64,000 bases of DNA from JAWVYT01 sp964605205 (GCA_964605205.1 CAZSBL010000002.1:1-64000); one strand, 5' to 3'; counted from the first letter of the stretch, positions 17,326 through 26,240 are shown. The notes: a model not told the origin generated them from the sequence alone. A program made the numbers and translations.

Positions 17326-18189
17326 GTGCGTGCCGCCGTCATCCTCTCCACTTACAACCAGCCGCAGTGGCTCCGGAAGACGCTCTGGGGGTACGCGCGC
17401 CAGACGCACCCGGACTTCGAGGTGGTCATTGCCGATGACGGCTCCGGGGCCGGGACCCGGGCGGTGGTGGCCGAGGCCCGGGAGAAGTATTCGCCGCTCG
17501 AGCTCCGCCACGTCTGGCACGCCGACTCCGGCTACCGGAAGTGCGTGATCCTGAACCGGGCCGTCATGGCCGCCGAGGCGCCCTACCTGATCTTCAGTGA
17601 CGGTGACTGCATCCCCCGGTCCGACTTCGTGGCGACGCACGTTCGCCTCGCCCGGCCCGGCGCCTTCCTGTCCGGCGGGGCCGTGCGGCTCCCCCGGGAC
17701 GTGAGCGAGGCGATCACCGAAGACGACGTGGTCACGGGACGTGCTTTCGACGCTGGCTGGCTGATGGCCCGGGGCTTCAATCCGGGCCGGCACCGGCTGC
17801 GGCTCCTGGAGGGCGAGGCGTGGCCAGCGACCCTGGACGCGTTGAGCCCCACCGGTGCCACCTGGAACGGCAACAACGCGTCTACGTGGCGGGAGATCGT
17901 GGTGCGGGCCAACGGCTTCGAGCACGAGATGGGGTACGGCGGCCAGGACCGGGAGTTCGGCGAGCGGCTGCGGAACCTGGGGGTGAGGAGCGTGCTGATC
18001 CGGCACCGGGCGGTTACCATTCATCTGGACCACGGCCGCCCCTACCGAACCGAGGAGTCCATGCGAGCGAACCAGGCGATCCGGGATGCCACGCGGCGTG
18101 CCGGCACCGTACGGGCGCGCTGCGGGATCGAAGAGCTCGAGGCGGAGGCGTTCGTCGCCCCGTTGTCGGGCACGAAAGGAGCGGAATGA
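17326..18189 (+). CDS. Family 2 glycosyltransferase with galactosyltransferase-type C-terminal domain
   Basis: A 287-residue GT-A enzyme. Nucleotide-sugar motifs: opening ILSTYNQPQWL, ADDGSG (about 38-43), and the DxD-type SDGDC (about 90-94). Residues about 185-215 (WNGNNASTW, GYGGQDREFGERL) match the Glyco_transf_7C domain that completes the acceptor site. Start GTG 17326. The acceptor is not evident; surface polysaccharide or glycoprotein are the usual targets. The stop overlaps the ATG of the ROK kinase (ATGA), so the two are translationally coupled, and lepA lies three bases upstream. Confidence 0.85.
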   Translation: MRAAVILSTYNQPQWLRKTLWGYARQTHPDFEVVIADDGSGAGTRAVVAEAREKYSPLELRHVWHADSGYRKCVILNRAVMAAEAPYLIFSDGDCIPRSDFVATHVRLARPGAFLSGGAVRLPRDVSEAITEDDVVTGRAFDAGWLMARGFNPGRHRLRLLEGEAWPATLDALSPTGATWNGNNASTWREIVVRANGFEHEMGYGGQDREFGERLRNLGVRSVLIRHRAVTIHLDHGRPYRTEESMRANQAIRDATRRAGTVRARCGIEELEAEAFVAPLSGTKGAE

Positions 18190-19190
18190 GCGACGGATCG
18201 AAGCGGTGGGTGGTCGGGGTGGATCTGGGCGGAACGAACATCTCCGTGGGCGTGCTGCCGCTGGACGGTGGCAACGGCGATGTCCTGGCCATGACCACCA
18301 AGAGCACGGAGTCTCACAAGGGCCCCAAGTACGTGGTGGACAAGATCGTGGCCATGGTCAACGAGGCGATCCGAACCGTGGCCCACGAGCACGACGGCGG
18401 CAAGGAGGATTTCGCGGGGATCGGGATCGGCTCGCCCGGCCCGCTGGACCGGAAGACCGGCACCATCATCAACACGCCCAACCTGGGCTGGCGGAACTTC
18501 CCGCTGCGGGACCTGATCTCCAACGCCGTAGGCCTGCCGGCCAGCCTCGACAATGACGCCAACTGCGCCACGTACGGCGAGTGGTGGCTCGGGGCGGGAA
18601 AGGACGTGGACACCCTGGTCGGCTTCACCCTGGGCACGGGGATCGGCGGCGGGATCGTGTTGAAAGGCGAGATCTTCCACGGCGCCAGCGACGCGGCCGG
18701 CGAGATCGGCCACATGACCATCGACAGCACGGGCCGGAAGTGCAACTGCGGCAACTACGGCTGCCTCGAAGCTTACGCCTCCGGTCCCAACATCGCTGCC
18801 CGGGCCGTGGAGGGGATCGAGGCCGGAGCGGAGACCGTGCTCCCGGACCTGGTGGACGGCAAGCTCGATAGGATCACCGCCGCCACCGTCTACGAGGGCG
18901 CCGTTCTCGGCGATGCCTACGCCAACGAGGTCATGAAGGAGACCGCCAAGTTCCTGGGCACCGGCATCGCCAACATCGTGAATATCCTGAACCCGGAGAT
19001 GGTGGTCGTCACAGGCGGCGTGACCAGGGCCGGCGAGCACCTCTTCGTGCCGCTCCGGGCCGAGGTCCGGCGCCGGGCGTTCAAGAGCGCCCAGGAAGCG
19101 TGTCAGATCGTGCCGGCCGAGCTCATGGGCACCGCCGGCGTCATCGGCGCCATCGCCATGTTCAAGAACGACGTGCTGGGACGCGTTTGA
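18186..19190 (+). CDS. ROK family sugar kinase (glucokinase type)
   Basis: A 334-residue ATP-dependent kinase. The phosphate-binding opening VVGVDLGGTNISVG, the catalytic DNDANC with upstream aspartate, and the ROK zinc signature CNCGNYGCLE are all present, with GHMTID supplying the zinc histidine. ROK kinases phosphorylate glucose, N-acetylglucosamine or similar sugars at C6; the family cannot be split by eye, but glucokinase is the commonest annotation for this length and signature. No N-terminal helix-turn-helix, so it is not a ROK repressor. Overlaps the glycosyltransferase by four bases. Confidence 0.88.
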   Translation: MSDGSKRWVVGVDLGGTNISVGVLPLDGGNGDVLAMTTKSTESHKGPKYVVDKIVAMVNEAIRTVAHEHDGGKEDFAGIGIGSPGPLDRKTGTIINTPNLGWRNFPLRDLISNAVGLPASLDNDANCATYGEWWLGAGKDVDTLVGFTLGTGIGGGIVLKGEIFHGASDAAGEIGHMTIDSTGRKCNCGNYGCLEAYASGPNIAARAVEGIEAGAETVLPDLVDGKLDRITAATVYEGAVLGDAYANEVMKETAKFLGTGIANIVNILNPEMVVVTGGVTRAGEHLFVPLRAEVRRRAFKSAQEACQIVPAELMGTAGVIGAIAMFKNDVLGRV

Positions 19191-19230
19191 CGGATCCGGT
19201 GCACGGCTGGATCCGCGGTGCCGGGGACCG

Positions 19231-20235
19231 GTGGGGCCTCCCGTGACCATCGGCGTCCTCGGGACCATGGTCTGGGATACCATCGAGCACCCGTCCGGCG
19301 AGACCATCGAGCGATGGGGTGGCATCACCTACTCCCTGGCCGCCGCGGCCGCCGCGGCGCCCGACGGGTGGCGGGTCCGACCGATCGTACGTCTCGGCGC
19401 CGACCTGGCCGACCGGGCGTGGCGGTTCCTCGAGTCGGTGCCCGGCCTCGAGCTCCCGGGCGGCGTCCGTGAGGTGGAGGAGCCCAACAACCGGGTCCGG
19501 CTGCGCTACCGCGACCGCCACGACCGCGACGAGCAGCTCAGCGGCGGCGTGGCGGGGTGGACGTGGCAGCAGCTCGCGCCCTGCCTCGACGGCCTCGCCG
19601 GGTTGTACGTGAACCTGATCTCGGGGTTCGAGCTCGACCGCCAGACGGTCGGCCGGCTGACGGCTGTCCCCGTACCCCGGTACGTGGATCTCCACTCCCT
19701 GGTGCTCGGGATCGACGACGATGGGCACCGCGTGCCCCGGCGCCCCGAGACGCCGGAGGCGTGGCTGGATCCCTTCCACGTGGTCCAGGCCAACCGGCGC
19801 GAGCTCGCCATCCTGGCCGGGGATGAACGGCCGGAGGCGGCGGCCCGGGCGGCCGTGCGGCGAGGGGTCCGGGCGGTGGTGGTGACGCGTGGCCCCGAGG
19901 CCGCGGCCTGGTTCGCCCCGGCCGATGCGCCGGTGTGGCCGAACGCCGTCGAGCCGGGCGGACCGGGTCCGGACGCGGATGCGGGTGGCCGAACGGCCTC
20001 CAACTCGTTTGATGGGGAGCGGTCGGTCCGGTCCGGCGAGGTGGCCCTCGACACGCCGGGGTCGACGGGCGATCCTACCGGCTGTGGCGATGTGTGGGGC
20101 GCCACCTGCTTCGTGGAGCTGATGCGGGGGCGGCGTCTGAGCGACGCGATGAGGGGGAGCAACCGGGCCGCCGCCCGGAACGTGGACCACCGTGGAGCCG
20201 ATGGGCTCTACCAACACCTGAGGGCCGACGCGTGA
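19231..20235 (+). CDS. PfkB family carbohydrate/nucleoside kinase-like protein
   Basis: A ribokinase-fold protein of about 334 residues (GTG 19243 is an alternative start four codons in). The GG turn near the N-terminus (RWGGITYSLA) and the catalytic/anion-hole signature DPTGCGDVWGA (about 290-300) identify PfkB; the catalytic Asp is kept. An unusual, charged insertion-like stretch lies at about 230-275. Substrate is not evident. It follows the ROK kinase by 40 bases, and its TGA overlaps the GTG of the next gene, so it is coupled to the STAS-GHKL protein. That coupling to a signalling gene is unusual for a sugar kinase. Confidence 0.75.
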   Translation: MGPPVTIGVLGTMVWDTIEHPSGETIERWGGITYSLAAAAAAAPDGWRVRPIVRLGADLADRAWRFLESVPGLELPGGVREVEEPNNRVRLRYRDRHDRDEQLSGGVAGWTWQQLAPCLDGLAGLYVNLISGFELDRQTVGRLTAVPVPRYVDLHSLVLGIDDDGHRVPRRPETPEAWLDPFHVVQANRRELAILAGDERPEAAARAAVRRGVRAVVVTRGPEAAAWFAPADAPVWPNAVEPGGPGPDADAGGRTASNSFDGERSVRSGEVALDTPGSTGDPTGCGDVWGATCFVELMRGRRLSDAMRGSNRAAARNVDHRGADGLYQHLRADA

Positions 20236-21140
20236 ATGTGATCGGAGTGCCCGCCAACCTGGACGACCGTTCGTTCGACCCCCTGGTGGCGGAGCTGAAC
20301 GCCGCGCTGGCGGCCGGCGACGGGGGCGTGCTGGTGGACGCGCGCCGCCTCCGCTGGGTCGACCCGTTCGGGATGCTCGCCCTGCTGGCGGTGGGAAAGG
20401 TGGCCCGGGAGAGGGGGCACACCCCCCGCTTCCAGATGCCCGACTCGGCCGAGGTGGTCAGTTACCTGGCACGGATGTCGTTCTTCACGCACGCCCAGGA
20501 GATCTACGAGCTCCACGGCGGCGGCCGGAAACGGGCCGACGGCGCGTCCGATGTGCTGCTCGAGATCACGCCGGTCAGGTCACACATGGACGTCCACCAG
20601 ATCGTGGACCGGGTGAACGAGCGCGCGCTGGCGATCCTGACCCGGCAGCTCAACATCCCGCTGAAGGAGGCGTTCCAGTTCAGCGTGATGCTGTCGGAGG
20701 TCTGCCAGAACATCATCGACCACGCCGAGGCCGGGGGCTGGGTCGCCACCCAGACGTACAACTGGCAGAAGCGCCTCGGTCGGAAGGTGGTCTCCATCGC
20801 GGTGATGGACCTGGGCGTGGGGTTCTACGGCTCCCTGGCCAGTGAGCACGCCGCCCGTTACGGCGAGCGCTGGAGCGACGCATCGGCGCTGGAAGCGGCG
20901 TTCATCCACGGACTGACGCGGTTCCACGACCCCGGCCGGGGCCAGGGGCTCCAGCAGATCCGCAAGCAGGTGGGGCGGTGGAACGGGAAGATCGCCATCC
21001 GGAGCGGGACCGCACGCATCGCCGATGTCCCCGCGTGGGACGACGCGCCACCCCTCGAGGACGACCTGCCCGGGTTTCCCGGCGCCCAGATCACCATCAC
21101 GCTGCCGTCCCGTGAGATCGAGGGGGAGGGGAAGGGATGA
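20232..21140 (+). CDS. STAS domain fused to GHKL (anti-sigma-type) ATPase
   Basis: A 302-residue protein starting at GTG 20232 (overlapping the previous TGA). Residues 1-95 form a STAS-like domain (VLVDARRLRWVDPFGMLAL); the usual phospho-acceptor serine after the aspartate is replaced (D44-P-F-G). Residues about 115-295 are a GHKL ATPase: N box E156-V-C-Q-N160 with H164, G1 box DLGVGF (193-198) and G2 box GRGQGL (235-240). SpoIIAB/RsbW kinases of this fold phosphorylate a separate STAS antagonist. Here a STAS domain is fused in cis, and the next gene encodes a STAS-like protein. No sensor or membrane segment is visible. The assigned biology is inference. Confidence 0.75.
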   Translation: MNVIGVPANLDDRSFDPLVAELNAALAAGDGGVLVDARRLRWVDPFGMLALLAVGKVARERGHTPRFQMPDSAEVVSYLARMSFFTHAQEIYELHGGGRKRADGASDVLLEITPVRSHMDVHQIVDRVNERALAILTRQLNIPLKEAFQFSVMLSEVCQNIIDHAEAGGWVATQTYNWQKRLGRKVVSIAVMDLGVGFYGSLASEHAARYGERWSDASALEAAFIHGLTRFHDPGRGQGLQQIRKQVGRWNGKIAIRSGTARIADVPAWDDAPPLEDDLPGFPGAQITITLPSREIEGEGKG

Positions 21141-21724
21141 CCGACTTCGGCGATGTCGTACCCCTCCGGTTCGACATGTCGGACATGGTCCGGCAGACCG
21201 TGGCCACTCTCTACAGCCACCTCGTCACCCGGCCCACGGGCCAGGCGCTGCGGCTGGGCATCGAGGCACAGCTCGGCGAGCTGGGCGCCCTTTCGGTCAC
21301 GGTCCTCGACTTCAGCGAGGTGGTGGTCCTCGACTACAGCTGTGCCGACGAGACCGTGGCCAAGCTGGTGCAGCGATTCCTCCGCTCCGACCGCCCGGCC
21401 GAGGCCTTCTTCGTGGCCCGGGGCATCGATGACCGGCACCGGGAGACCATCGAGACCGTCCTGAGCCGTCAGGGGCTCGCCATTACCGCCGAGCTGACGG
21501 ACGGCGAGCTCGCGCTCCTCGGGGATGTGGATGATCTCGAGGCCGAAGCCTGGCGTGCGCTGAACGCGCTGGAGCGTGGGGGCGCCGGCGAGGTGGCCGA
21601 GCACCTGGGCCGGGGGGAAGATGACGTCGCCGGGGCGCTGGAGGCGCTGGCCCGGCGCCGCGTGGTGGCCCGGATCGACATCCCGCGGACGTACTTCGCG
21701 CTGCGCTCGCTGCTCGAGGAGTAG
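21137..21724 (+). CDS. STAS-like (DUF4325-type) protein with C-terminal winged helix
   Basis: A 195-residue protein whose ATG overlaps the stop of the STAS-GHKL gene (ATGA). Residues about 36-118 resemble the STAS-like DUF4325 fold (VTVLDFSEVVVLDYSCADETV), with Y67-S68 at the place of the phospho-acceptor of SpoIIAA-type antagonists. Residues about 133-190 (EAWRALNALERGG, EVAEHLGRGEDDV, ALARRRVVARID) form a helix-turn-helix with a wing, as in ArsR/MarR-like domains. The simplest reading is a DNA-binding protein controlled by the kinase upstream. It ends two bases before a convergent gene. Confidence 0.65.
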   Translation: MTDFGDVVPLRFDMSDMVRQTVATLYSHLVTRPTGQALRLGIEAQLGELGALSVTVLDFSEVVVLDYSCADETVAKLVQRFLRSDRPAEAFFVARGIDDRHRETIETVLSRQGLAITAELTDGELALLGDVDDLEAEAWRALNALERGGAGEVAEHLGRGEDDVAGALEALARRRVVARIDIPRTYFALRSLLEE

Positions 21725-21726
21725 CG

Positions 21727-22467
21727 CTACCCCTGCGCCCGGAGCGCCACCGCCAGGATCCGGTTGATGGCCTTCAGGGTGCCCAGCGCGGCGGCGGTCT
21801 CCACATCGCTCTCCACCGGGTGTGCGCCTACGAGGGGCAGCGGTCGGCGGCCGAAGCGGCTCGCCATCCCCAGCACGCTCACCAGCACGTACTCCCCGTC
21901 CAGCGCCTGGACGATGGAGGCGAAATCGAGCTCGAGACTGAGCCCGTCATTCCACACCGCGTTCACCGCGCTCAGGAGGGTGGCGGTCGCCGCGGCGCGG
22001 GCACGGCCCACGGGCGTGTCCACCGCCTCCGCCTCTCCCAGGCTCTCCTCGTCCTGCCACTCCAGCCGGACCCCGACCCGCACGTGGCCGGAGGATGTGG
22101 TGGACTCGAGCCCGGCGAAGATCGGACGGCCGGCTACCGGGCGCGGGCGTTCGTCCGCTTGCCCGGCGGATTCCGCTTCGACGGCGGCCGCCACCTCTTC
22201 GGCGGCCCCCTCAGGGAGCGATTCCACCTCGGGCTCCGGGGCGAGCTGCGCAATGCTGATCACCCGCTGATCGATGGGGATCCCCAACCGCTCCTCGAGC
22301 AGGCCCCGGATGTCCCGGGCCAGGCTGGCGGCGTCGGGGCCGTGGCGGACCAGGAGATGGATCTCCCGGGGGTGGCCTTCCAGGTCCTCGCTGACGTACG
22401 CACCGAGCACCGAGGGGAGCTCTCGGAGGACCGCTTCTGCTGCCGCTTTGTTGCTGATCCGATTCAT
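21727..22467 (-). CDS. Unrecognised two-domain protein
   Basis: A 246-residue soluble protein with no signal peptide. Residues about 8-68 look like a small alpha/beta domain (VLRELPSVLGAYVSED, IHLLVRHGPDAASLARDIRGLL) that I have seen only as an unnamed N-terminal domain in other bacterial proteins. An acidic, Ala/Glu/Pro-rich linker (about 75-115) connects to a second alpha/beta domain (about 120-246) with HVRVGVRLEWQ and TAAALGTLKAINRIL. The gene converges on the STAS-wHTH gene with only two bases between stops. Coding is convincing; function is unknown. Confidence 0.7.
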   Translation of the reverse strand: MNRISNKAAAEAVLRELPSVLGAYVSEDLEGHPREIHLLVRHGPDAASLARDIRGLLEERLGIPIDQRVISIAQLAPEPEVESLPEGAAEEVAAAVEAESAGQADERPRPVAGRPIFAGLESTTSSGHVRVGVRLEWQDEESLGEAEAVDTPVGRARAAATATLLSAVNAVWNDGLSLELDFASIVQALDGEYVLVSVLGMASRFGRRPLPLVGAHPVESDVETAAALGTLKAINRILAVALRAQG

Positions 22468-22498
22468 CCGGTGTGCCGGTTGGCAGGGAGATGGGCGC

Positions 22499-22528
22499 AG
22501 AATGCGGCGCTCGTACCCCGGACGTCAA
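22499..22528 (-). promoter_or_regulatory. Possible promoter for the 246-residue protein gene
   Basis: Minus strand TTGACG (22528-22523), 18 bases, CATTCT (22504-22499), about 25 bases of leader to the ATG at 22467. The -35 and spacer agree with other promoters here; the -10 is weaker. Confidence 0.35.
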
Positions 22529-22539
22529 GTCAGCTGCCT

Positions 22540-22568
22540 TTGCCGCTGAACCCATCGGAACCTAGTTT
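22540..22568 (+). promoter_or_regulatory. Possible promoter for the PLP-enzyme / acylase / reductase unit
   Basis: TTGCCG, 17 bases, TAGTTT, giving a leader of about 90 bases before ATG 22664. I looked for a SAM or cobalamin riboswitch in this leader and saw no convincing conserved core. Confidence 0.35.
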
Positions 22569-22663
22569 TTCGCCGCGCCGCCGCCGTCCGGGCCACCGCG
22601 CCGAGGAGCCCCGGGCGGCCACGTCGATCGCCCCGGACGGCCACGCCAACAGGAGGAAGCCGG

Positions 22664-23827
22664 ATGCCCGATGACCACAGCACGCCGCGAGGCGGCCCGT
22701 CCACGCGGGCGGTTCACGCGGGGAATCCGGCCCGGGAGCCGGGCGCGCCGGTGGTGCCGCCACTGGTCTCCAGCGCCACCTTCTACAACGCGGTCGAGCC
22801 CGAAGGCGAGGTCCTCTACGGCCGCTACTCGAACACCGAGGCGCACCGACGGGTGGGCGCCCGGATCGCCGCGCTGGAGACCGCCGAGGCCGCGCTGGTC
22901 TGCGGCAGCGGGATGGCGGCGGTCTCCCTCGCCATCCTCACCTTCGCGGGCGCCGGGGACCACCTGGTAACCGCCGACTCGCTGTACGGCGGCACCCGGG
23001 TCCTCCTGACCCGGGAGCTGCCCCGCCTGGGGATCGAGACCACATTCGTGGATCCCGCCGGAGACTGGGCCGCCGCCATCCGTCCGGAGACCCGCCTCCT
23101 TTACATGGAGGTGCCGGTCAACCCCACGCTCAGGGTGCCGGACCCCCGTCCGGTGGCCGCGATGGCTCGCGAGCACGGGATCCCCCTGGTCATGGACGCC
23201 ACATTCGCCACGCCGATCAACTTCCGGCCGGTGAAGCACGGCGTGGACCTGGTGATCCACAGCGCCACGAAGTACCTGGGCGGGCATTCCGATCTGGTGG
23301 CTGGCGTGCTGGTCGGTGCCCGGGCCCGTACGGAGGCGGCCCGGGAACGGCTGAAGTCGTTCGGCCCGAGTCTGGACCCCCACGCCCTGTGGCTCCTGGA
23401 GCGCGGCCTGAAGACGCTGGCCGTTCGGGTCGAGCGTCAGAACGCCACGGCCGGCCGGCTCGCCACCTGGCTCGCGGAGCACCCGGCGGTGGAGGTGGTC
23501 CACTACCCGGGGCTCGCGGATCACCCCGACCATGCCACGGCGGCCGAGCTGTTCGATGGGTTTGGCGGGATGCTGGCGTTCGTGGTCCGGGGTGGCGACG
23601 ACGTGGCGGTCCGGGTCATGCAGCGCCTGGAGTTGTTCGCGGTGGCCCCGAGCCTCGGGGGTGTGGAGTCGCTGGCTTCCATGCCCCGGTACACGTCCCA
23701 CGCGGCCATGACCGCTGAGGAGCGGCACGCGGCGGGGATCGCCGACGGCTTCATCCGGTTGAGTGTGGGCGTGGAAGATGCACCGGATCTGGAGGCGGAC
23801 CTGGCCCACGCGCTGGACACCGCCTGA
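22664..23827 (+). CDS. Cys/Met metabolism PLP-dependent enzyme (cystathionine gamma-synthase/lyase or methionine gamma-lyase type)
   Basis: A 387-residue fold-type I PLP enzyme of the trans-sulfuration family. The opening STRAVHAGNP, the cofactor stacking segment YGRYSNTEA, GSGMAA for the phosphate, and the Schiff-base lysine in SATKYLGGHSD are all visible. The family interconverts homoserine esters, cysteine, cystathionine and methionine; the exact reaction cannot be assigned by eye. Strong AGGAGGA ribosome site. A second, separate member of the family lies at 46315-47472. It is followed by an acylase with a 64-base gap. Confidence 0.88.
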   Translation: MPDDHSTPRGGPSTRAVHAGNPAREPGAPVVPPLVSSATFYNAVEPEGEVLYGRYSNTEAHRRVGARIAALETAEAALVCGSGMAAVSLAILTFAGAGDHLVTADSLYGGTRVLLTRELPRLGIETTFVDPAGDWAAAIRPETRLLYMEVPVNPTLRVPDPRPVAAMAREHGIPLVMDATFATPINFRPVKHGVDLVIHSATKYLGGHSDLVAGVLVGARARTEAARERLKSFGPSLDPHALWLLERGLKTLAVRVERQNATAGRLATWLAEHPAVEVVHYPGLADHPDHATAAELFDGFGGMLAFVVRGGDDVAVRVMQRLELFAVAPSLGGVESLASMPRYTSHAAMTAEERHAAGIADGFIRLSVGVEDAPDLEADLAHALDTA

Positions 23828-23891
23828 GCCCGGCCGGCACCGTGCGGAAGGCCCCGGGGAGCGTGTGAATCGAAAGACGGAGAGCGGAGCG

Positions 23892-26240
23892 ATGCGGAAG
23901 CTGGCGATCGCGCTGTCGGCGGTGGTGGTACTGGTGGTGGCCGTGGCCGTGGGCGTCCTGGGGTACGTGCGGTCCGGGGAGCAGGCCCGGACCGGCACCG
24001 AGACGCTGAGTGGCATCGCCTCCCCCGTCGAGGTGCTGTGGACCGACCGGGCCGTGCCCCACGTATGGGCCGGTAGCCTCCACGACGCCGTCTTCGCCCA
24101 GGGCTACCTCCATGCCCGCGACCGCCTCTGGCAGATGGAGCTGGTGCGCCGGGCGATCCAGGGTCGGCTCGCCGAGGTCATGGGGGAGCCCGCCCTGGGC
24201 ACCGACCGGTTCATGCGCCGCGTGGGCCTCTGGGAGGCCGCCGTGGCCGGGATGGACAGCCTCGGCGCTCACGAGCGGGCGGTCCTCCAGGTGTACGCCG
24301 ACGGCGTCAACGCCGCCCTCGAAACGTGGGACGGCCCGCTCCCGCCCGAGTTCCTGGTGCTGGGCTACGGGCCCGAGCCGTGGGAGCCCGTCCACACCCT
24401 GGCCGTGGCGAAGATGATGTCGTACACGCTGGCCGCGTACGGCGAGTCTGTGGCGGTGGCCCGGGCGCTCCGGCGGCTCCCCGAGGAGCGGGTCCGCTGG
24501 CTCTTCCCGGAGTTCCCGGACTGGGACGCCACCATCCTGCCTCCCGAGCCCGCCGACCCGCCGCCGCTGGCCGCCGCCCTGCTCGACCGCTACAGCATCG
24601 CCGCCGCGTCGAACTCGTGGGTGGTGAGCGGAGAACGGACCGCGTCGGGGAAGCCGATCCTGGCCAACGACATGCACCTGGACCTGCAGGCGCCGAGCTT
24701 GTGGTACCTCATGGCGCTGCACGCGCCCGCGGTCGACTCGGCCCCCGCCCTGGATGCCATGGGCGTCACCCTGGCCGGCGCGCCGATGGTCATCGTGGGG
24801 CGCAATCGGGCACTGGCCTGGGGCTTCACCAACGCCTACGTAGACGACGTGGACCTCTTCATCGAGCGGGTCGATCCCGAGGATCCGGGGCGGTATGTGA
24901 CCCCGGACGGGAGCCGGCCGTTCGAGGTGGTGGCCGAGACCATCGCGGTGAAGGGGAGAGACGAGCCGGAGGTCATGGAGGTGCGTCGTACCCGGCACGG
25001 GCCCGTGGTCCCCGTGACCGACACGGCGGGCGCCGGGAACACCGTGCTGGCGCTGCGTTGGACCGCCCACGAGCCCACCACCGTCATTCGGGCCGTGATC
25101 GGCTTCAACCAGGCCGGTGGCTGGGACGAGTTCCAGGCGGCGGTGGGCCTCATGGACGACCCGCACCAGAACCTGGTCTACGCGGACACGGCGGGGCACA
25201 TCGGCTATGTCATGGGTGGGACCGTACCGATCCGCGGGGATCGGCGGCCGGCCACCGTGATCCCCAGACCCGGGTGGACGGGCGAGTGGGACTGGACCGG
25301 GGATCTGCCGTTCGCGGAGCATCCCCGTGCCCTCGATCCGCCCGCCGGGTTCGTGGCCACCGCCAACAACCGTCAGACGGCGGAGCCCGTGGCGGAGCTC
25401 ATCAGCGCGTCGTGGCTGCAGCCGTTCCGGGCCATGCGGATCACCGAGATGATCACCGAGGCCGAGGCGCCGCTGGACCCGGCCGCGACCCTGGCCATGC
25501 AGCTGGATGTGTACGACCTGTACGCCGAACGGTTCGTGGGCCGGGCCATCGAGGCGGCCGAGGCGGCGGCGCTCGACCACGTGGCCGGGCGGCTCCGGGC
25601 GTGGGACCTGCACGCCGATGGGGACACGGAGGCCGCCGCGCTCTTCTACGCCTGGAACGAGACGCTCCGTCGCGAGCTCGCCCGGGACCTCTATCGTGGG
25701 CCGGCGGCGTACTTCACCCGCGAGTCGGCCACGGTGGTGCTCGAGGGCCGTGCCGTGCCGTGGGCGGATGAGCCCGAGGCCCGGTACCGGGCGTTGTCGG
25801 AGCGGGCGATCCGCGAGGCCGCCGACGCCGCCGGAGACCGGCGGTGGGCCGAGTCCAACCGGGCCGTGCACCGCCACGCCCTCGGCGATGTGGCGCTCCT
25901 CGACCGGCTCTTCGGGCTGAACCTGGGGCCGCTGCCCCACCACGGCTCGCCGTTCACCGTGAACGTCGCCCACTGGGCGTTCCGGACCCCGGATGACGAG
26001 TTTCCCTTCCTCACCACGTCCGGCGTCAGCATGCGGATGGTGACCGAGCTGGGGAACACCGAGGCCGGAGCAGGGTTCGTCATCCCCACGGGGCAGAGTG
26101 GACTGCCATACAGCCGCCACTACGACGACCAGCTCGAGATGTGGCGCGCCGGCGAGCTGCTGCCACTGTCCCTACATCGGAGCGCCGTGGAGGCGTCGAC
26201 CGTACAGCGAATGACACTCGAACCAGCCAATGAACGATAA
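23892..26240 (+). CDS. Penicillin acylase family protein (Ntn hydrolase)
   Basis: A 782-residue exported amidase. One N-terminal hydrophobic helix (about 3-26) acts as signal or anchor. The alpha subunit has the usual QGYLHARDRLWQME stretch. The precursor would be cut before the serine of SNSWVVSG (about residue 238), creating the N-terminal nucleophile of the beta subunit; downstream NDMHLDL, HGPVVP and TANNRQ are family motifs. Relatives hydrolyse penicillins, acyl-homoserine lactones or cyclic lipopeptides, so quorum-signal or antibiotic breakdown is possible but not shown. Its last 11 bases overlap the following reductase gene. Confidence 0.88.
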   Translation: MRKLAIALSAVVVLVVAVAVGVLGYVRSGEQARTGTETLSGIASPVEVLWTDRAVPHVWAGSLHDAVFAQGYLHARDRLWQMELVRRAIQGRLAEVMGEPALGTDRFMRRVGLWEAAVAGMDSLGAHERAVLQVYADGVNAALETWDGPLPPEFLVLGYGPEPWEPVHTLAVAKMMSYTLAAYGESVAVARALRRLPEERVRWLFPEFPDWDATILPPEPADPPPLAAALLDRYSIAAASNSWVVSGERTASGKPILANDMHLDLQAPSLWYLMALHAPAVDSAPALDAMGVTLAGAPMVIVGRNRALAWGFTNAYVDDVDLFIERVDPEDPGRYVTPDGSRPFEVVAETIAVKGRDEPEVMEVRRTRHGPVVPVTDTAGAGNTVLALRWTAHEPTTVIRAVIGFNQAGGWDEFQAAVGLMDDPHQNLVYADTAGHIGYVMGGTVPIRGDRRPATVIPRPGWTGEWDWTGDLPFAEHPRALDPPAGFVATANNRQTAEPVAELISASWLQPFRAMRITEMITEAEAPLDPAATLAMQLDVYDLYAERFVGRAIEAAEAAALDHVAGRLRAWDLHADGDTEAAALFYAWNETLRRELARDLYRGPAAYFTRESATVVLEGRAVPWADEPEARYRALSERAIREAADAAGDRRWAESNRAVHRHALGDVALLDRLFGLNLGPLPHHGSPFTVNVAHWAFRTPDDEFPFLTTSGVSMRMVTELGNTEAGAGFVIPTGQSGLPYSRHYDDQLEMWRAGELLPLSLHRSAVEASTVQRMTLEPANER

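Noticed and set aside
22468..22663. SAM or cobalamin riboswitch upstream of the first Cys/Met PLP enzyme
   Set aside because: No conserved core, no kink-turn or B12-box-like sequence; the leader shows only GC-rich local pairing. The 47473-47658 gap was also checked with the same result.
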